Notes: a model not told the origin generated them from the letters alone. 64,000 nt of DNA from an uncultured Bacteroidales bacterium (GCA_946402945.1 CAMIYB010000002.1:1-64000), one strand, 5' to 3'. Positions 8,171 to 17,641 are shown, counted from the first letter of the stretch. A program made the numbers and translations.

Positions 8171-9397
8171 ATGTTCTTGCGCTACAAGGTCCTGGCCTTG
8201 ATCGGGCTGCTCCTCCTGACATCCTGCGTTGCGACAATCCCCCCGGGCATCCAGATTGAAACGCCCGGGGAGGAGACGGAACGTTATGAGCAGATGCCCG
8301 TCCTGAGCATCATGACGGAAAGAAAACAGCCCGTCACCTCCCGGGAAGAGTACGTCCCCGCCACCTTCTCGATGACCGACAGCCACACGCCGGCCGGCCA
8401 CATGCAGGGGGCGATTCACGGCCGCGGCAACGCCAGTTGGTGGAACGCCGAGAAAAAATCCTACCGGATCAAACTGGAAGAGAAAGCCCCCCTGCTGGGA
8501 CGCCCGGAAAGCCGGCATTGGGTGTTGATAGCCAATTACTTCGACAAGACCATGCTCCGCAACGAGCTGGCTTTTTACATGAGCCGGACCTGCCAGGGGC
8601 TGCCCTACACCCCGCAAAGCGATTTCGTGGAGGTGTATTTCAACGGGAATTACGAGGGCGTGTACATGCTCGCCGACCATCTGCGTCTCGGCCTCGGACG
8701 GGTACAGGACGAGGTCCTTCTGCAGATCGACGTCCGGGCTGAAGAGCGGGGCCATGATTTCTTCCGCATTCCGCACTGCTCCACCTCCATCGTCATAGAA
8801 GATCCGGACTGCACCCCGGAGGATCCCCTGTGGGAACAGGTCACCGGCTTCGTCACGGATGCCGACACGCGCCTCTTCGACGGCGACCTGAGCAAACTGG
8901 ACCTGGACTCCTTCGCGGACTGGTATCTCATCAACGAAATCGCCCGCAACAACGACGCCGTGTTCTTCGCCAGTTGCTTCATGTCCCTGAACCTCGACGG
9001 CAAACTGCGCATGGGTCCGGTCTGGGACTTCGACATCGGCTTCGGCAACGTCAACTACAACGGCAACGACGAGACGGAAGGCTTCTGGGTCAGCACCACG
9101 CCCTGGATCGCCCGCCTCCTGGAAGAGGAGGCCTTCCGGAAAAAGGTGAAGGAACATTTCGACGCCTTCTACGCCCGGCGGCAGGAATACGCCGACTACA
9201 TCGACCGCTATGCGGACTACCTGGCCCCCTACATCGCCAGGAACGAAGACCGCTGGCACACCATGCGCGTCCAACTCTGGGCCAACCCCGTCGTCTTCCA
9301 CGACTACCCCTCCTATATCCGCGACCTCAAGACCTGGCTGGAAGACCGCCTCGAGTGGATGAAGAAGCAGTATGATTCAGACCCCAGTATGCAATGA
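8171..9397 (+). CDS. CotH-like kinase-fold surface lipoprotein
   Basis: 408 residues with a lipobox (L-L-T-S-C, Cys19). Residues 84-90 read G-R-G-N-A-S-W, followed by K-K-S-Y-R-I-K-L, and about 284-293 read V-W-D-F-D-I-G-F-G-N. These are the hallmark CotH blocks, where the second supplies the metal-binding DFD of an atypical protein kinase fold. Spore CotH phosphorylates coat proteins; the role of the many Bacteroidetes homologues, which are often lipoproteins, is not established. It follows the DUF6150-like gene by 21 nt and its stop overlaps the polA start (ATGA, 4 nt), so polA may be translationally coupled to it. Phosphorylation of the neighbouring secreted repeat protein is conceivable but unsupported. 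Confidence 0.85.
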   Translation: MFLRYKVLALIGLLLLTSCVATIPPGIQIETPGEETERYEQMPVLSIMTERKQPVTSREEYVPATFSMTDSHTPAGHMQGAIHGRGNASWWNAEKKSYRIKLEEKAPLLGRPESRHWVLIANYFDKTMLRNELAFYMSRTCQGLPYTPQSDFVEVYFNGNYEGVYMLADHLRLGLGRVQDEVLLQIDVRAEERGHDFFRIPHCSTSIVIEDPDCTPEDPLWEQVTGFVTDADTRLFDGDLSKLDLDSFADWYLINEIARNNDAVFFASCFMSLNLDGKLRMGPVWDFDIGFGNVNYNGNDETEGFWVSTTPWIARLLEEEAFRKKVKEHFDAFYARRQEYADYIDRYADYLAPYIARNEDRWHTMRVQLWANPVVFHDYPSYIRDLKTWLEDRLEWMKKQYDSDPSMQ

Positions 9398-12018
9398 CCG
9401 ACCGACTCTTTCTCATTGACGGACACGCCCTGATTTTCAAGATGTACTACGCCTTCCTCCGAAGGCCGATGGTCAACTCGAAAGGGGCTGACATGTCCAT
9501 CCTGTACGGCTTTACCAAATACCTGCTGGAACTCGTCGACCGCGAGCGGCCGACCCACCTGGCCGTGGCTTTCGATCCGCCGGGCGGGACCTTCCGCAAC
9601 CGGATGTACCCGGCTTACAAGGCCAACCGCGCGGAGACGCCCCAACTGGTCATCGACGCCCTGGAGCCGCTCCAGGAACTCTGCCACGCCCTCGGTGTCA
9701 CGACCCTGATGATTCCCGGCTATGAAGCCGACGACGTGATCGGGACGGTGGCCCTGCGCAGCGCCGCGCAAGGGGCGGAGGTGGTCATGGTCACGCCCGA
9801 CAAGGACTACGGCCAGCTCATCCGCGAGGGCGTGGTCCAGCGCAAGCCCGGCAAGGCGGGCGGGGCGGACGAGACGCTGGACCGGGCGGCCATCTGCGCG
9901 AAATACGGCATCTCCGACCCGCTCCAGGTCATCGAGATGCTGACCTTGTGCGGCGACACGGCCGACAACGTGCCCGGCGTCAAGGGCGTCGGCGAAGTGG
10001 GCGCCGGCAAACTGATCGCCCGCTACGGCAGCGTGGAGAACATCTATGCCCACCTGGACGAACTGTCCGAGCGGCAGCGCGCCCAGTTCGAGGAGGCCCG
10101 GGACCACATCGCCCTGAGCCACGAACTGGTCACCATCAAGACCGACGTTCCGCTGGAAACATCCCTGGACCAGATGCGGCTCGGACCGCTGGGCGGAACG
10201 GAGGCGGCCGATCTCTTCGAGAAATACGAATTCCAGTCGCTCCGCCATTTCCTCGGAGGAGCCGCGCCTTCCCAGAAAGAAAGCAAATCACTGGAAATCA
10301 GCGAAGTGCCCCCGTCCAAACTCATCGATCTGGCCCGCAAGGCCGGCCGCTACGCCCTCGTCACCGAGGCGGACGGAACCGACATCTTCGCCCCGGTCCG
10401 CCGGGTAACGGCCGCCGTGGGGACGCAGTATGCCGAAGGTCCCGCCGAGGCCTTCCGCGCGCTGCTCGAGAGCGGGACGGCCGTCGTCGGTTACGACCTC
10501 AAACGCCAGCGCAACCTGCTCGCCGGCAGCGGAATCACCCTGGGCGGACCGCTGCTGGACGTCGAACTCATGCACTACCTTGTCGATCCCGAACGCAGCC
10601 ACAAGGCGGACATCCTCGCCGCCGCCTACCTGGGCGTCACGCTGGAGGAGACGCCTGTCGAAGAGGCGCCCGCCGACCTCTTCGCCCTGGCGGCGGAGCC
10701 CGAGGAGGAGCCCAGCCGCGGCCGGGAAGCCGTGGTCGTGGGCCTGCTCTGCGATCCGGTGCGCAAAGACATGCAGGAAAAGGGCGTCGCCACGCTTTAC
10801 GACCAGATCGAGCAGCCCCTGATCCCCGTCCTGGGCGATATGGAGCGGACCGGGGTCAAGGTGGACCTGGGCCAGATCAAGGCCTTCGCCGACGGTCTGC
10901 GGGAAGAGGCGTCCCGTCTGGAAGCGGAAATCCGCGGGATGGCCGGCGACCCGGCGCTGAACATTTCCTCGCCCAAACAGATCGGCACCCTCCTCTTCGA
11001 GAAACTGGCCCTCGACCCGAAGGCGAAAAAGAGCGCCAAGGGGGCCTGGACCACCGATGAAACCACCCTGCTGGCCATCGCGGACCGTCACCCCATCGTG
11101 GACAGGATCCTCGATTACCGCGCGGTGAAAAAACTCCTTTCGACCTATATCGAACCCTTCCCGGGCTTCATCTCCCCTGCCGACGGCAAGGTCCATACGA
11201 CCTTCAACCAGGCCCTGACCGCGACCGGCCGCCTGTCCTCGTCGAATCCCAATCTGCAGAACATCCCCATCCGCACCGAGCGCGGAAAGGAAATCCGCAA
11301 GGCCTTCGTGCCCAGCCAAAGCGGCGGCCGCATCGTCAGCGCGGACTATTCGCAGATCGAACTGCGCATCATGGCCCACCTCTGCGGCGACGAGCACCTC
11401 GTGGAGGCCTTCCGCAAAGGCATAGACGTCCATGCCGCCACGGCCGCCAAAATTTTCGGCATCCCCCACGAGGAAGTCACTTCCGACCAGCGCCGCATCG
11501 CCAAGACGGCCAATTTCGGCATCATGTACGGCATCTCTTCCTTCGGCCTGGCCCAGCGGCTGCGCATCGGGCGGGGCGAGGCGAAAAAAATCATCGACGA
11601 CTATTTCGCCGCCTTCCCGGCCATCCGGACCTACATCGACCGGACCATCGCGGCCGCCCGTGAGTGCGGCTACGTGGAAACGCTGTTCGGACGCCGCCGC
11701 TACCTGCCCGACATCACCTCGAAGAACGGGACGGTGCGTGCACTGGCCGAACGCAACGCCGTCAACGCCCCCATCCAGGGCACCTCGGCCGATATCATCA
11801 AAATCGCGATGACAGGGGTCGCCCGGCGGCTGCGCGAGGAAGGTTTCCGCAGCAGGCTGGTCCTCCAGATCCACGACGAACTGCTGCTGGACGCCGTTCC
11901 GGAAGAAGTCGAAGCCCTCAAAGCCATGGTGACCGAAGAGATGGAGCATGTCATCACCCTCAAAGTCCCCCTAACCGTAGAATGCAATGATGGAACGAAC
12001 TGGCTCGAGGCTCACTGA
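9394..12018 (+). CDS. polA: DNA polymerase I
   Basis: 874 residues. Residues 1 to about 285 form the 5'-nuclease domain (F-L-I-D-G-H-A-L start, G-Y-E-A-D-D-V, V-T-P-D-K-D-Y). About 305 to 470 correspond to the 3'-5' exonuclease domain but lack the DxE of motif I, and where E. coli has K-Y-D-R this protein has K-R-Q-R, so proofreading is probably lost. The polymerase domain has motif A (S-A-D-Y-S-Q-I-E-L-R, near 649), motif B (R-R-I-A-K-T-A-N-F-G-I-M-Y-G, near 700) and motif C (Q-I-H-D-E-L, near 826). It fills gaps and removes primers during replication and repair. The 3' end overlaps the sigma factor gene by 32 nt. Confidence 0.97.
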   Translation: MTDRLFLIDGHALIFKMYYAFLRRPMVNSKGADMSILYGFTKYLLELVDRERPTHLAVAFDPPGGTFRNRMYPAYKANRAETPQLVIDALEPLQELCHALGVTTLMIPGYEADDVIGTVALRSAAQGAEVVMVTPDKDYGQLIREGVVQRKPGKAGGADETLDRAAICAKYGISDPLQVIEMLTLCGDTADNVPGVKGVGEVGAGKLIARYGSVENIYAHLDELSERQRAQFEEARDHIALSHELVTIKTDVPLETSLDQMRLGPLGGTEAADLFEKYEFQSLRHFLGGAAPSQKESKSLEISEVPPSKLIDLARKAGRYALVTEADGTDIFAPVRRVTAAVGTQYAEGPAEAFRALLESGTAVVGYDLKRQRNLLAGSGITLGGPLLDVELMHYLVDPERSHKADILAAAYLGVTLEETPVEEAPADLFALAAEPEEEPSRGREAVVVGLLCDPVRKDMQEKGVATLYDQIEQPLIPVLGDMERTGVKVDLGQIKAFADGLREEASRLEAEIRGMAGDPALNISSPKQIGTLLFEKLALDPKAKKSAKGAWTTDETTLLAIADRHPIVDRILDYRAVKKLLSTYIEPFPGFISPADGKVHTTFNQALTATGRLSSSNPNLQNIPIRTERGKEIRKAFVPSQSGGRIVSADYSQIELRIMAHLCGDEHLVEAFRKGIDVHAATAAKIFGIPHEEVTSDQRRIAKTANFGIMYGISSFGLAQRLRIGRGEAKKIIDDYFAAFPAIRTYIDRTIAAARECGYVETLFGRRRYLPDITSKNGTVRALAERNAVNAPIQGTSADIIKIAMTGVARRLREEGFRSRLVLQIHDELLLDAVPEEVEALKAMVTEEMEHVITLKVPLTVECNDGTNWLEAH

Positions 12019-12589
12019 CCTGAGCGACGCACAACTGGTGGAACTGGCCCTGCGCGGGGAGTCGCAGGCGCCCTACTTTGCGCTCTACACCCGCTACCAC
12101 AGCGGAGTCTGCGCCCATATTTCCCGTTTTGTCGGCGAGCGCGAAGAGATCGAGGACATCTGCATGGAAAGTTTCGAGAAGGCCTTCAAGCAGCTGGCCA
12201 CCTACCGGAGCGACATGCGCTTCTCCACCTGGATGCTGACCATCGCCCGCAACACGGCGCTGGACCACCGCGACAAGGCCAAGGTCCGGGGCAAGAAGAT
12301 GGAGACCACCTCCTTCGACGTGGCCGAAAACGAGGCGGCATCCGTCGCGGACGATGTCCGCAGCCCGGAGGAGGAAATCATCGACAGCCAACTCCACGAG
12401 AAATTCATCGTGGCCATAGACGGTCTGCCGGACCTGTATCGCGAACCGGCGCGCCTGTGTTTTATCGACAACCTGGGTTATAAGGAGATCGCCGAGAAGA
12501 CCGGCCTTCCCCTGGGCACGGTCAAGACCCGCATCCGCCGGGCCAAGGACCAGCTGACCGCCATCATGCTTGCCTCGGAAGAAGACTGA
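11987..12589 (+). CDS. ECF-type RNA polymerase sigma factor
   Basis: 200 residues. Region 2 is represented by the F-S-T-W-M-L-T-I-A-R-N-T-A-L-D-H segment (about 75-95) and region 4 by a helix-turn-helix, L-G-Y-K-E-I-A-E-K-T-G-L-P-L-G-T-V-K-T-R (about 163-182). There is no region 1 or 3, as in extracytoplasmic function sigma factors. The ATG at 11987 is adjacent to a second ATG at 11990; either may be used. It overlaps polA by 32 nt and rsmG begins 4 nt after its stop. No anti-sigma gene is adjacent, so its signal and regulon cannot be read from context. Confidence 0.9.
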   Translation: MMERTGSRLTDLSDAQLVELALRGESQAPYFALYTRYHSGVCAHISRFVGEREEIEDICMESFEKAFKQLATYRSDMRFSTWMLTIARNTALDHRDKAKVRGKKMETTSFDVAENEAASVADDVRSPEEEIIDSQLHEKFIVAIDGLPDLYREPARLCFIDNLGYKEIAEKTGLPLGTVKTRIRRAKDQLTAIMLASEED

Positions 12590-12593
12590 CGCC

Positions 12594-13253
12594 ATGGATT
12601 TCGCCGCATTCAAATCTTTCCTCCAGCCGGCTTTCCCCGGCCTGACGGAGCAGCAACGGGCCCGTTTCGAGGCCCTGGACGGGCTGTACCGCGACTGGAA
12701 CGCCCGCATCAATGTCATCTCCCGCAAGGACATCGACGGCCTGTACGACCACCATATCCTCCACAGCCTGGCCGTCGCGGCCTACCTGCGGGAATGCGAG
12801 GAAGAGACCTTCCGCGCCTGGACGGAAGGGGGGCTGCAGGTGCTGGACCTGGGCACCGGCGGCGGTTTCCCCGGCATCCCGCTGGCCATCCTCTTCCCGA
12901 AGGTGCGCTTCCTCCTGTGCGACTCCGTGGGCAAAAAGACGATTGTCGCCTCGGCCGTCGCCGGAGCCCTCGGACTGGAAAATGCGGAAGTGGTGAACGC
13001 CCGTGCCGAGACCCTTCCCGGCCCCTTCGACCATGTGGTATCGCGGGCCGTGGCTTCCCTGCAGGATTTCTACCCCTGGGTCAAGGGCCGCTACCGCCGC
13101 AGCATCCTCTATCTGCGCGGGGGCGACGTCGCCGAGGAGACCGGGCTCCTGATGGCCCGCTACCACCTGCGCGACGTGGCGACCTGGCCCGTTTCCTCCT
13201 GGCTTCCGGACCCTTACTTCGAAGGCAAATACCTCGTCCGCATCGGCCGCTAG
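12594..13253 (+). CDS. rsmG: 16S rRNA (guanine-N7) methyltransferase RsmG (GidB)
   Basis: 219 residues from the ATG at 12594, 4 nt after the sigma factor stop; an in-frame ATG at 12570 would overlap that gene. The SAM-binding motif L-D-L-G-T-G-G-G-F-P-G-I-P is near residue 83, preceded by the conserved N-(V/I)-I-S-R-K and H-H-I-L-H-S-L segments. RsmG methylates N7 of G527 in 16S rRNA using S-adenosylmethionine; loss gives low-level streptomycin resistance in other bacteria. It is the last gene of a co-directional run from 7811, followed by a hairpin terminator. Confidence 0.95.
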   Translation: MDFAAFKSFLQPAFPGLTEQQRARFEALDGLYRDWNARINVISRKDIDGLYDHHILHSLAVAAYLRECEEETFRAWTEGGLQVLDLGTGGGFPGIPLAILFPKVRFLLCDSVGKKTIVASAVAGALGLENAEVVNARAETLPGPFDHVVSRAVASLQDFYPWVKGRYRRSILYLRGGDVAEETGLLMARYHLRDVATWPVSSWLPDPYFEGKYLVRIGR

Positions 13254-13275
13254 GCGACCCTCCGTACAAAAGAAA

Positions 13276-13303
13276 CCGGAGCGGGTCTCACGACCGGCTC
13301 CGG
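13276..13303. terminator. Hairpin terminator between convergent rsmG and DUF1015 genes
   Basis: CCGGAGC at 13276-13282 pairs with GCTCCGG at 13297-13303, and an inner GGTC/GACC pairing extends the stem. An A-rich tract precedes it and T-richer sequence follows, so it could act in both directions. Confidence 0.7.
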
Positions 13304-13413
13304 CTAATTCGATTTTCACTTATTCAATATGAATGAAACGAGCTTATGTTGTAATATGTCTTCGAAAGACTATATAGCCATTATCGTGCCAAACTCTTGA
13401 AAAGTGAATCTTT

Positions 13414-14676
13414 CTACGCCAAAGAATGGATGGCCAGGCCGCTGCGGAGTTTCGGCTCGAACCAGGTGGTCTTCGGCGGCATGATGGCCCCGCTGTCGGC
13501 GATGGCGATGAGTTGCTGCATGGACACGGGATAGAGCGCGAAGGCCACGGCCATCTCGCCGCTGTCCACCCGGCGGGAGAGTTCCTCCAGTCCGCGGATA
13601 CCGCCCACGAAATCAATCCGTTTGTCGGTGCGCAGGTCCTTGATACCGAGGATCTTGTCCAACACGAGCCGGGACAGGACCGTCACGTCCAGCACCCCGA
13701 TGGGGTCGCTGTCGTCATAGCGGCCCGGCCGGGCCGTCAGGCTGTACCAGCAGCCGCCGAGATACATCGAGAACTGATGCAGGGCGGTCGGACGGAAGGG
13801 CTTAGCCGGACGTCCGCAGCGCGGTTTGGAGGCCAGGCTCACTTCGAAATCCTCCTCCAGGGCCGCCAGCAACTGCTCCGGCGTGAGGCCGTTCAGGTCG
13901 CGGACCACCCGGTTGTAGTCGATGATCTGCAACTGGCTCTCGGGGAAGCAGACCGCCATGAACCAGTTGTATTCTTCCTGGCCGCTGTGATGGGGGTTCT
14001 TGTCGCGCTTCTCGGCGCCGACACGGGCGGCCGCCGCCGTCCGGTGATGGCCGTCCGCCACGTAGAAGGCGTCCACCTGCGTGGAGAAAATCTCCGTGAT
14101 GCGGGCGATCACCGCATCGTCGGTGACGGGCCAGAAACTGTGTCCGAAGCCGTTCTCATCGGTAAAGGCATATTCCGGCGCAGCCTTGACGGCCGCAGCG
14201 ACGATGGCGCCGAGCTCCGCGTTGTCCTTATAGGCGAAGAACACCGGCTCGATGTTGGCGTTCTGGATGCGGACATGGATCATCCGGTCGTCTTCCTTGT
14301 CTTTGCGCGTGAGTTCGTGCTTCTTGATGCGGCCGCTGGCGTAGTCGTCGGTGTGGGCGCAGAGCACCAGGCCATACTGCGTCCTGCGGCCCATGCGCTG
14401 GGCATAGACGTAGTAGCAGGGCTTGGGATCCTGCACCAGCCAGCCGCGCTCCTTCCACAGCGAGAAATTCGCCACGGCCTCCTCGTACACCTGCGGACTG
14501 TGCTCCGGGGCGATGGGGTCGAAATCAATCTCCGGCTTGGTAATGTGGAGCAGGGACTTCTCCCCTGCCATCTGCTTGGCTTCCTGCGAGTTGAGTACGT
14601 CATAGGGCGGCGCGGCCACCTCGGTGACCAGCTCCCTGGGCGGCCGGATGGCCGCAAAAGGCTTGACCCGCACCAT
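13414..14676 (-). CDS. DUF1015 family protein
   Basis: 420-residue cytoplasmic protein matching DUF1015 in its start (V-K-P-F-A-A-I-R-P), the A-P-P-Y-D-V segment, and the A-D-G-H-H-R-T-A-A-A block near residue 207. The D-G-H-H-R signature resembles the catalytic patch of ParB/sulfiredoxin-fold small-molecule kinases, so a kinase-like role is possible, but no function is established. In many genomes the family sits beside serine biosynthesis genes; that context is absent here. The ATG shares one nucleotide with the stop of the SPFH gene (TAATG), implying translational coupling. It is the last gene of the ATP synthase run. Confidence 0.85.
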   Translation of the reverse strand: MVRVKPFAAIRPPRELVTEVAAPPYDVLNSQEAKQMAGEKSLLHITKPEIDFDPIAPEHSPQVYEEAVANFSLWKERGWLVQDPKPCYYVYAQRMGRRTQYGLVLCAHTDDYASGRIKKHELTRKDKEDDRMIHVRIQNANIEPVFFAYKDNAELGAIVAAAVKAAPEYAFTDENGFGHSFWPVTDDAVIARITEIFSTQVDAFYVADGHHRTAAAARVGAEKRDKNPHHSGQEEYNWFMAVCFPESQLQIIDYNRVVRDLNGLTPEQLLAALEEDFEVSLASKPRCGRPAKPFRPTALHQFSMYLGGCWYSLTARPGRYDDSDPIGVLDVTVLSRLVLDKILGIKDLRTDKRIDFVGGIRGLEELSRRVDSGEMAVAFALYPVSMQQLIAIADSGAIMPPKTTWFEPKLRSGLAIHSLA

Positions 14677-15518
14677 TATTTACCCAGATTGATGAAAGGC
14701 ATGGCATTGCCGCCGGAGTAGGTGGGCAGTTCGCCGTTCCATTTTTCGATGGCGTACTGCTGGACAAGAAGGGCGTTGAGCGAAGCGGCCACCACGCGGT
14801 TGTAGTAGGCCTCGCCGTCACCCTGGATCTTCATGGCCTCGGCCTCACCCTTGGCCTTGGCGATGGCGATCTTGGCCTCCGCCTCGGCTTCCTTGACCTT
14901 GTTTTCGGCCTTGAGGGCATTCTGGACCGCCTCGTTCTTGGCATTGATGGCGGCCGTCAGCGAAGCCGGCGGGTCGATCTTGGTGGTAAACTCCCGCACG
15001 ATGAAGCCCTCCTGGTTCATCGACTCGTCGAGGCGGGCGCGGACCTCCGTCTCGAACTTGGCGCGGTTGGCCATCAGTTCATCGGAGGTGTAGTTGTTGG
15101 CGCAGGTCCGGTAGGCCTCGAAGATACAGGTGTTGATGTAGCCCATCTCCAGTTCCCGGACCGGTTTGCGGTATTTGACGAAGATGTCCACCGCCTTGGA
15201 CTCGTCGATCTGGTAGGCCAGGGTCGGGGTCATCGAGAAGATGGCGGCATCCTTGGGATTGACCGTGAAGGGTTCGTAGGTAACCCGCTGGATATAGGTC
15301 GGATATTCGAAGATGCGTTCCGTGATGGGGTTGTACCAGACCCAGCCCCGGCAGGTGCCTTCGACACCGCCTTTAAGTTGCTCGTTGGCAGACCATTTCT
15401 TGAAACGGATACCCACCGACGCGGAGTCGATGGTCGTACAGCAGGAGGCCATCAGGATGATGACGAGCACCGTGACGCTCAGGGCGGTGATGGTGGTGGT
15501 TGCGGCTTTGTTTTTCAT
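14676..15518 (-). CDS. SPFH/Band 7 (prohibitin-like) membrane protein
   Basis: 280 residues. One N-terminal hydrophobic segment (about 10-27) ends with two cysteines (S-C-C), so it may be a signal anchor or lipoprotein. The SPFH domain follows (about 30-190), then an Ala/Glu/Lys-rich coiled coil (about 195-235) and a short tail. Such proteins form membrane-bound rings that influence proteases and membrane microdomains. It lies 15 nt after the pyrophosphatase-like gene and overlaps DUF1015 by 1 nt. Its place downstream of the ATP synthase genes may reflect shared transcription rather than a shared complex. Confidence 0.85.
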   Translation of the reverse strand: MKNKAATTTITALSVTVLVIILMASCCTTIDSASVGIRFKKWSANEQLKGGVEGTCRGWVWYNPITERIFEYPTYIQRVTYEPFTVNPKDAAIFSMTPTLAYQIDESKAVDIFVKYRKPVRELEMGYINTCIFEAYRTCANNYTSDELMANRAKFETEVRARLDESMNQEGFIVREFTTKIDPPASLTAAINAKNEAVQNALKAENKVKEAEAEAKIAIAKAKGEAEAMKIQGDGEAYYNRVVAASLNALLVQQYAIEKWNGELPTYSGGNAMPFINLGK

Positions 15519-15533
15519 GACAGTATGGTTTAT

Positions 15534-16742
15534 TTATCTTAATATCGGTGCAATCTCCTCCAGGGAGCCGTCGTTGGGGGACGGCGTGATGCCCAGGAGG
15601 TGACAGATCAGCGGATAGATACAGACATTGCGGAACTGCGGGGCGCGGTAGCCGGCCTTGAAGTCGGGGCCCTCCGCCCGGAAGACGGCCTGCATGTCGC
15701 GGTCGGAAGGGCGGTAGCCGTGTGCGCCGCGCTTGTTGCGGGGCTTGTCCACCAGCTGCCAGCCGCAGTCGGGGATCACGACGATGTCGCCGACGCGGGG
15801 GCTGCTGCCATAGTTGAGTTCGGCGGGAATTTCCTCTTTCTTATAGACGGTGATGTGCTTCACGCCCTTCAGGGCCCGGAGGATGGAATCCCGGCAGGCC
15901 TCGTTCTTGCTGAAAATCGACGTCGGGGTGCCGGTGGTGATGTGGTCGTGCCAGGACTTCTTGATGTACTGATGCGGCCGGACGCAGCGCTGGGGGGTGA
16001 TTTTGGTCATACCATGGTCCGAGAGGACGATGAGGTCCACCTTGTCGGCCATGCCCATGTCCCTGAGACCTTTCCGCAGCCGGGCGATCATCCCGTCCAC
16101 CCGGGCCACCTGGGAGCGTACCTGCGGACTGTCCGGACCGAATTCGTGACCGGCGTGGTCGGGCTCGTCGAAATAGAGCATCAGCAGGCGGGGACGCCGG
16201 TCCAGGGGACGCCGCAGCAGGGCGAGGGTCGAATCCACCCGGGCCTCATAAGAAAGCATATCCTGTCCGTAGCGCTTCCAGTAACTGGGCCGCATGCCGC
16301 CAATCCTGTATTCGGAAGCCACCCAGTAGTGGACGCCCACCTTGACGCCCTGGCGCTCGGCCGTGTTCCAGATCGGGTCGCCCAGGTAGAAGGCGGGGTT
16401 GTCCTTCTCGGCCGCTGACATGGAGTAGTATTTCCCCAGGTCGGCCGCCCAGAACGAATTGTTCACCAGTCCGTTATGGTCGGGGACCAGGCCCGTCGCC
16501 AAGGCATAATGGTTCGGGAACGTGGAGGCCGGGAAAGAGGGCAGCATGGCGGTGCTCACGCCCGTGCGGGACATCTCGTCCAGGGTCGGCGCCTTGTATT
16601 TGGCGGGATAGTCCCAGCGGAAACCGTCCATCGATACGAGGATGACGTACTCGGCCTTCGGTTGGGGCAGTTCCCGGGCGGAAACCGGCGCCCAGACCAG
16701 GAGGGATACCAGCAGGAAAAGGTAGGATACTTGTCGTTGCAT
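15534..16742 (-). CDS. Secreted nucleotide pyrophosphatase/phosphodiesterase (ENPP-like)
   Basis: 402 residues with a signal peptide (MQRQVSYLFLLVSLLVW, cleavage near 22). Residues 35-42 (L-V-S-M-D-G-F-R) give the first metal-binding Asp39; P-A-S-T-F-P-N-H-Y holds the nucleophile Thr74; later D-E-P-D-H-A-G-H-E and S-D-H-G-M carry the remaining zinc ligands. This is the complete active site of nucleotide pyrophosphatase/phosphodiesterases of the alkaline phosphatase superfamily. It hydrolyses phosphodiester bonds in the periplasm; the natural substrate is unknown. It follows atpG by 3 nt. Confidence 0.9.
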   Translation of the reverse strand: MQRQVSYLFLLVSLLVWAPVSARELPQPKAEYVILVSMDGFRWDYPAKYKAPTLDEMSRTGVSTAMLPSFPASTFPNHYALATGLVPDHNGLVNNSFWAADLGKYYSMSAAEKDNPAFYLGDPIWNTAERQGVKVGVHYWVASEYRIGGMRPSYWKRYGQDMLSYEARVDSTLALLRRPLDRRPRLLMLYFDEPDHAGHEFGPDSPQVRSQVARVDGMIARLRKGLRDMGMADKVDLIVLSDHGMTKITPQRCVRPHQYIKKSWHDHITTGTPTSIFSKNEACRDSILRALKGVKHITVYKKEEIPAELNYGSSPRVGDIVVIPDCGWQLVDKPRNKRGAHGYRPSDRDMQAVFRAEGPDFKAGYRAPQFRNVCIYPLICHLLGITPSPNDGSLEEIAPILR

Positions 16743-16745
16743 AGG

Positions 16746-17636
16746 CTATTGCATGGCCCCGCCCACCAGGTCGAGGATTTCGGCCGTGATTTTCTGCTGG
16801 CGGGATTTGTTGTATTCGAGGGTCAGGGACTGGAGGAGGCTCTCGGCGTTGTCGGAAGCCATCTGCATGGCGACGGTCCGTGCCGCATGTTCGGCACAGC
16901 AGGCGTCGAGAAGCGTCGTGTAGAGTTTCAGGTCGAGCACCCGCGGAAGGAGGGCGTCGATGAGGGTGTCGCGGTCCGGTTCGATGATATAGTCCCGGAC
17001 AAAAGACTCCTCCGCGGAGTCGGGCACGACGGAGGACGACAAGGGGAGGTACACCGTCCGCCGGGCAGGCTGGGAGGCGGCGCTCTGGTGGTGGTTCCAG
17101 ACGAACTCCACCCGGTCGAAGCGCCCGGAGAGGAAGCCCTCCGTCAGTTCACGCCCGAGCGCCGCGGCATCTTCGTAGGAGGGTTTGCCGGACATGTGGC
17201 TGTAATCCGCCGGGGAAGGATAGCCCAGCCGCCGCATGGCATCGGCCATTTTCCGGCCCACGGAGAAGACGGTCAGTTCCACGCCGGCCTCACGGTATTC
17301 GGCCACAGTCTGGGCGGCCAGGCGGATGGCGTTGGCGTTGAAGGCGCCGCAGAGGGAGGAATTGGAGGCGAAGCAGACCAGCGCGGCCCGGCGCACCTGC
17401 GCGCGCGGCTGCATCAGCGGGACTTCCCGGACGGGGGCCTCCCCTTCCGGCTTCCGCATGCCGGCGGTCAGGGCCAGCAGCATGCCCGCGAGCCCGGCCT
17501 GGTAGGGCCCCAGGTTGCCGATAGCGTTCTGGGCCTTGTGCAGTTTCGCCGCCGAGACCATTTTCATGGCCGTGGTAATCTTCAGCGTACTGCCGACCGA
17601 GGCGATCCTTTCCTTTATTTCCCTGAGCGATGCCAT
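16746..17636 (-). CDS. atpG: F1Fo ATP synthase gamma subunit
   Basis: 296 residues. The N-terminus (A-S-L-R-E-I-K-E-R-I) and the coiled-coil T-L-K-I-T-T-A-M-K-M-V-S-A-A-K-L, plus the C-terminal S-D-N-A-E-S-L-L and R-Q-Q-K-I-T-A-E-I segments, identify the gamma shaft that rotates inside the alpha3beta3 hexamer. It is the last of the ATP synthase genes, 5 nt after atpA. Confidence 0.96.
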   Translation of the reverse strand: MASLREIKERIASVGSTLKITTAMKMVSAAKLHKAQNAIGNLGPYQAGLAGMLLALTAGMRKPEGEAPVREVPLMQPRAQVRRAALVCFASNSSLCGAFNANAIRLAAQTVAEYREAGVELTVFSVGRKMADAMRRLGYPSPADYSHMSGKPSYEDAAALGRELTEGFLSGRFDRVEFVWNHHQSAASQPARRTVYLPLSSSVVPDSAEESFVRDYIIEPDRDTLIDALLPRVLDLKLYTTLLDACCAEHAARTVAMQMASDNAESLLQSLTLEYNKSRQQKITAEILDLVGGAMQ

Positions 17637-17641
17637 CTTAC

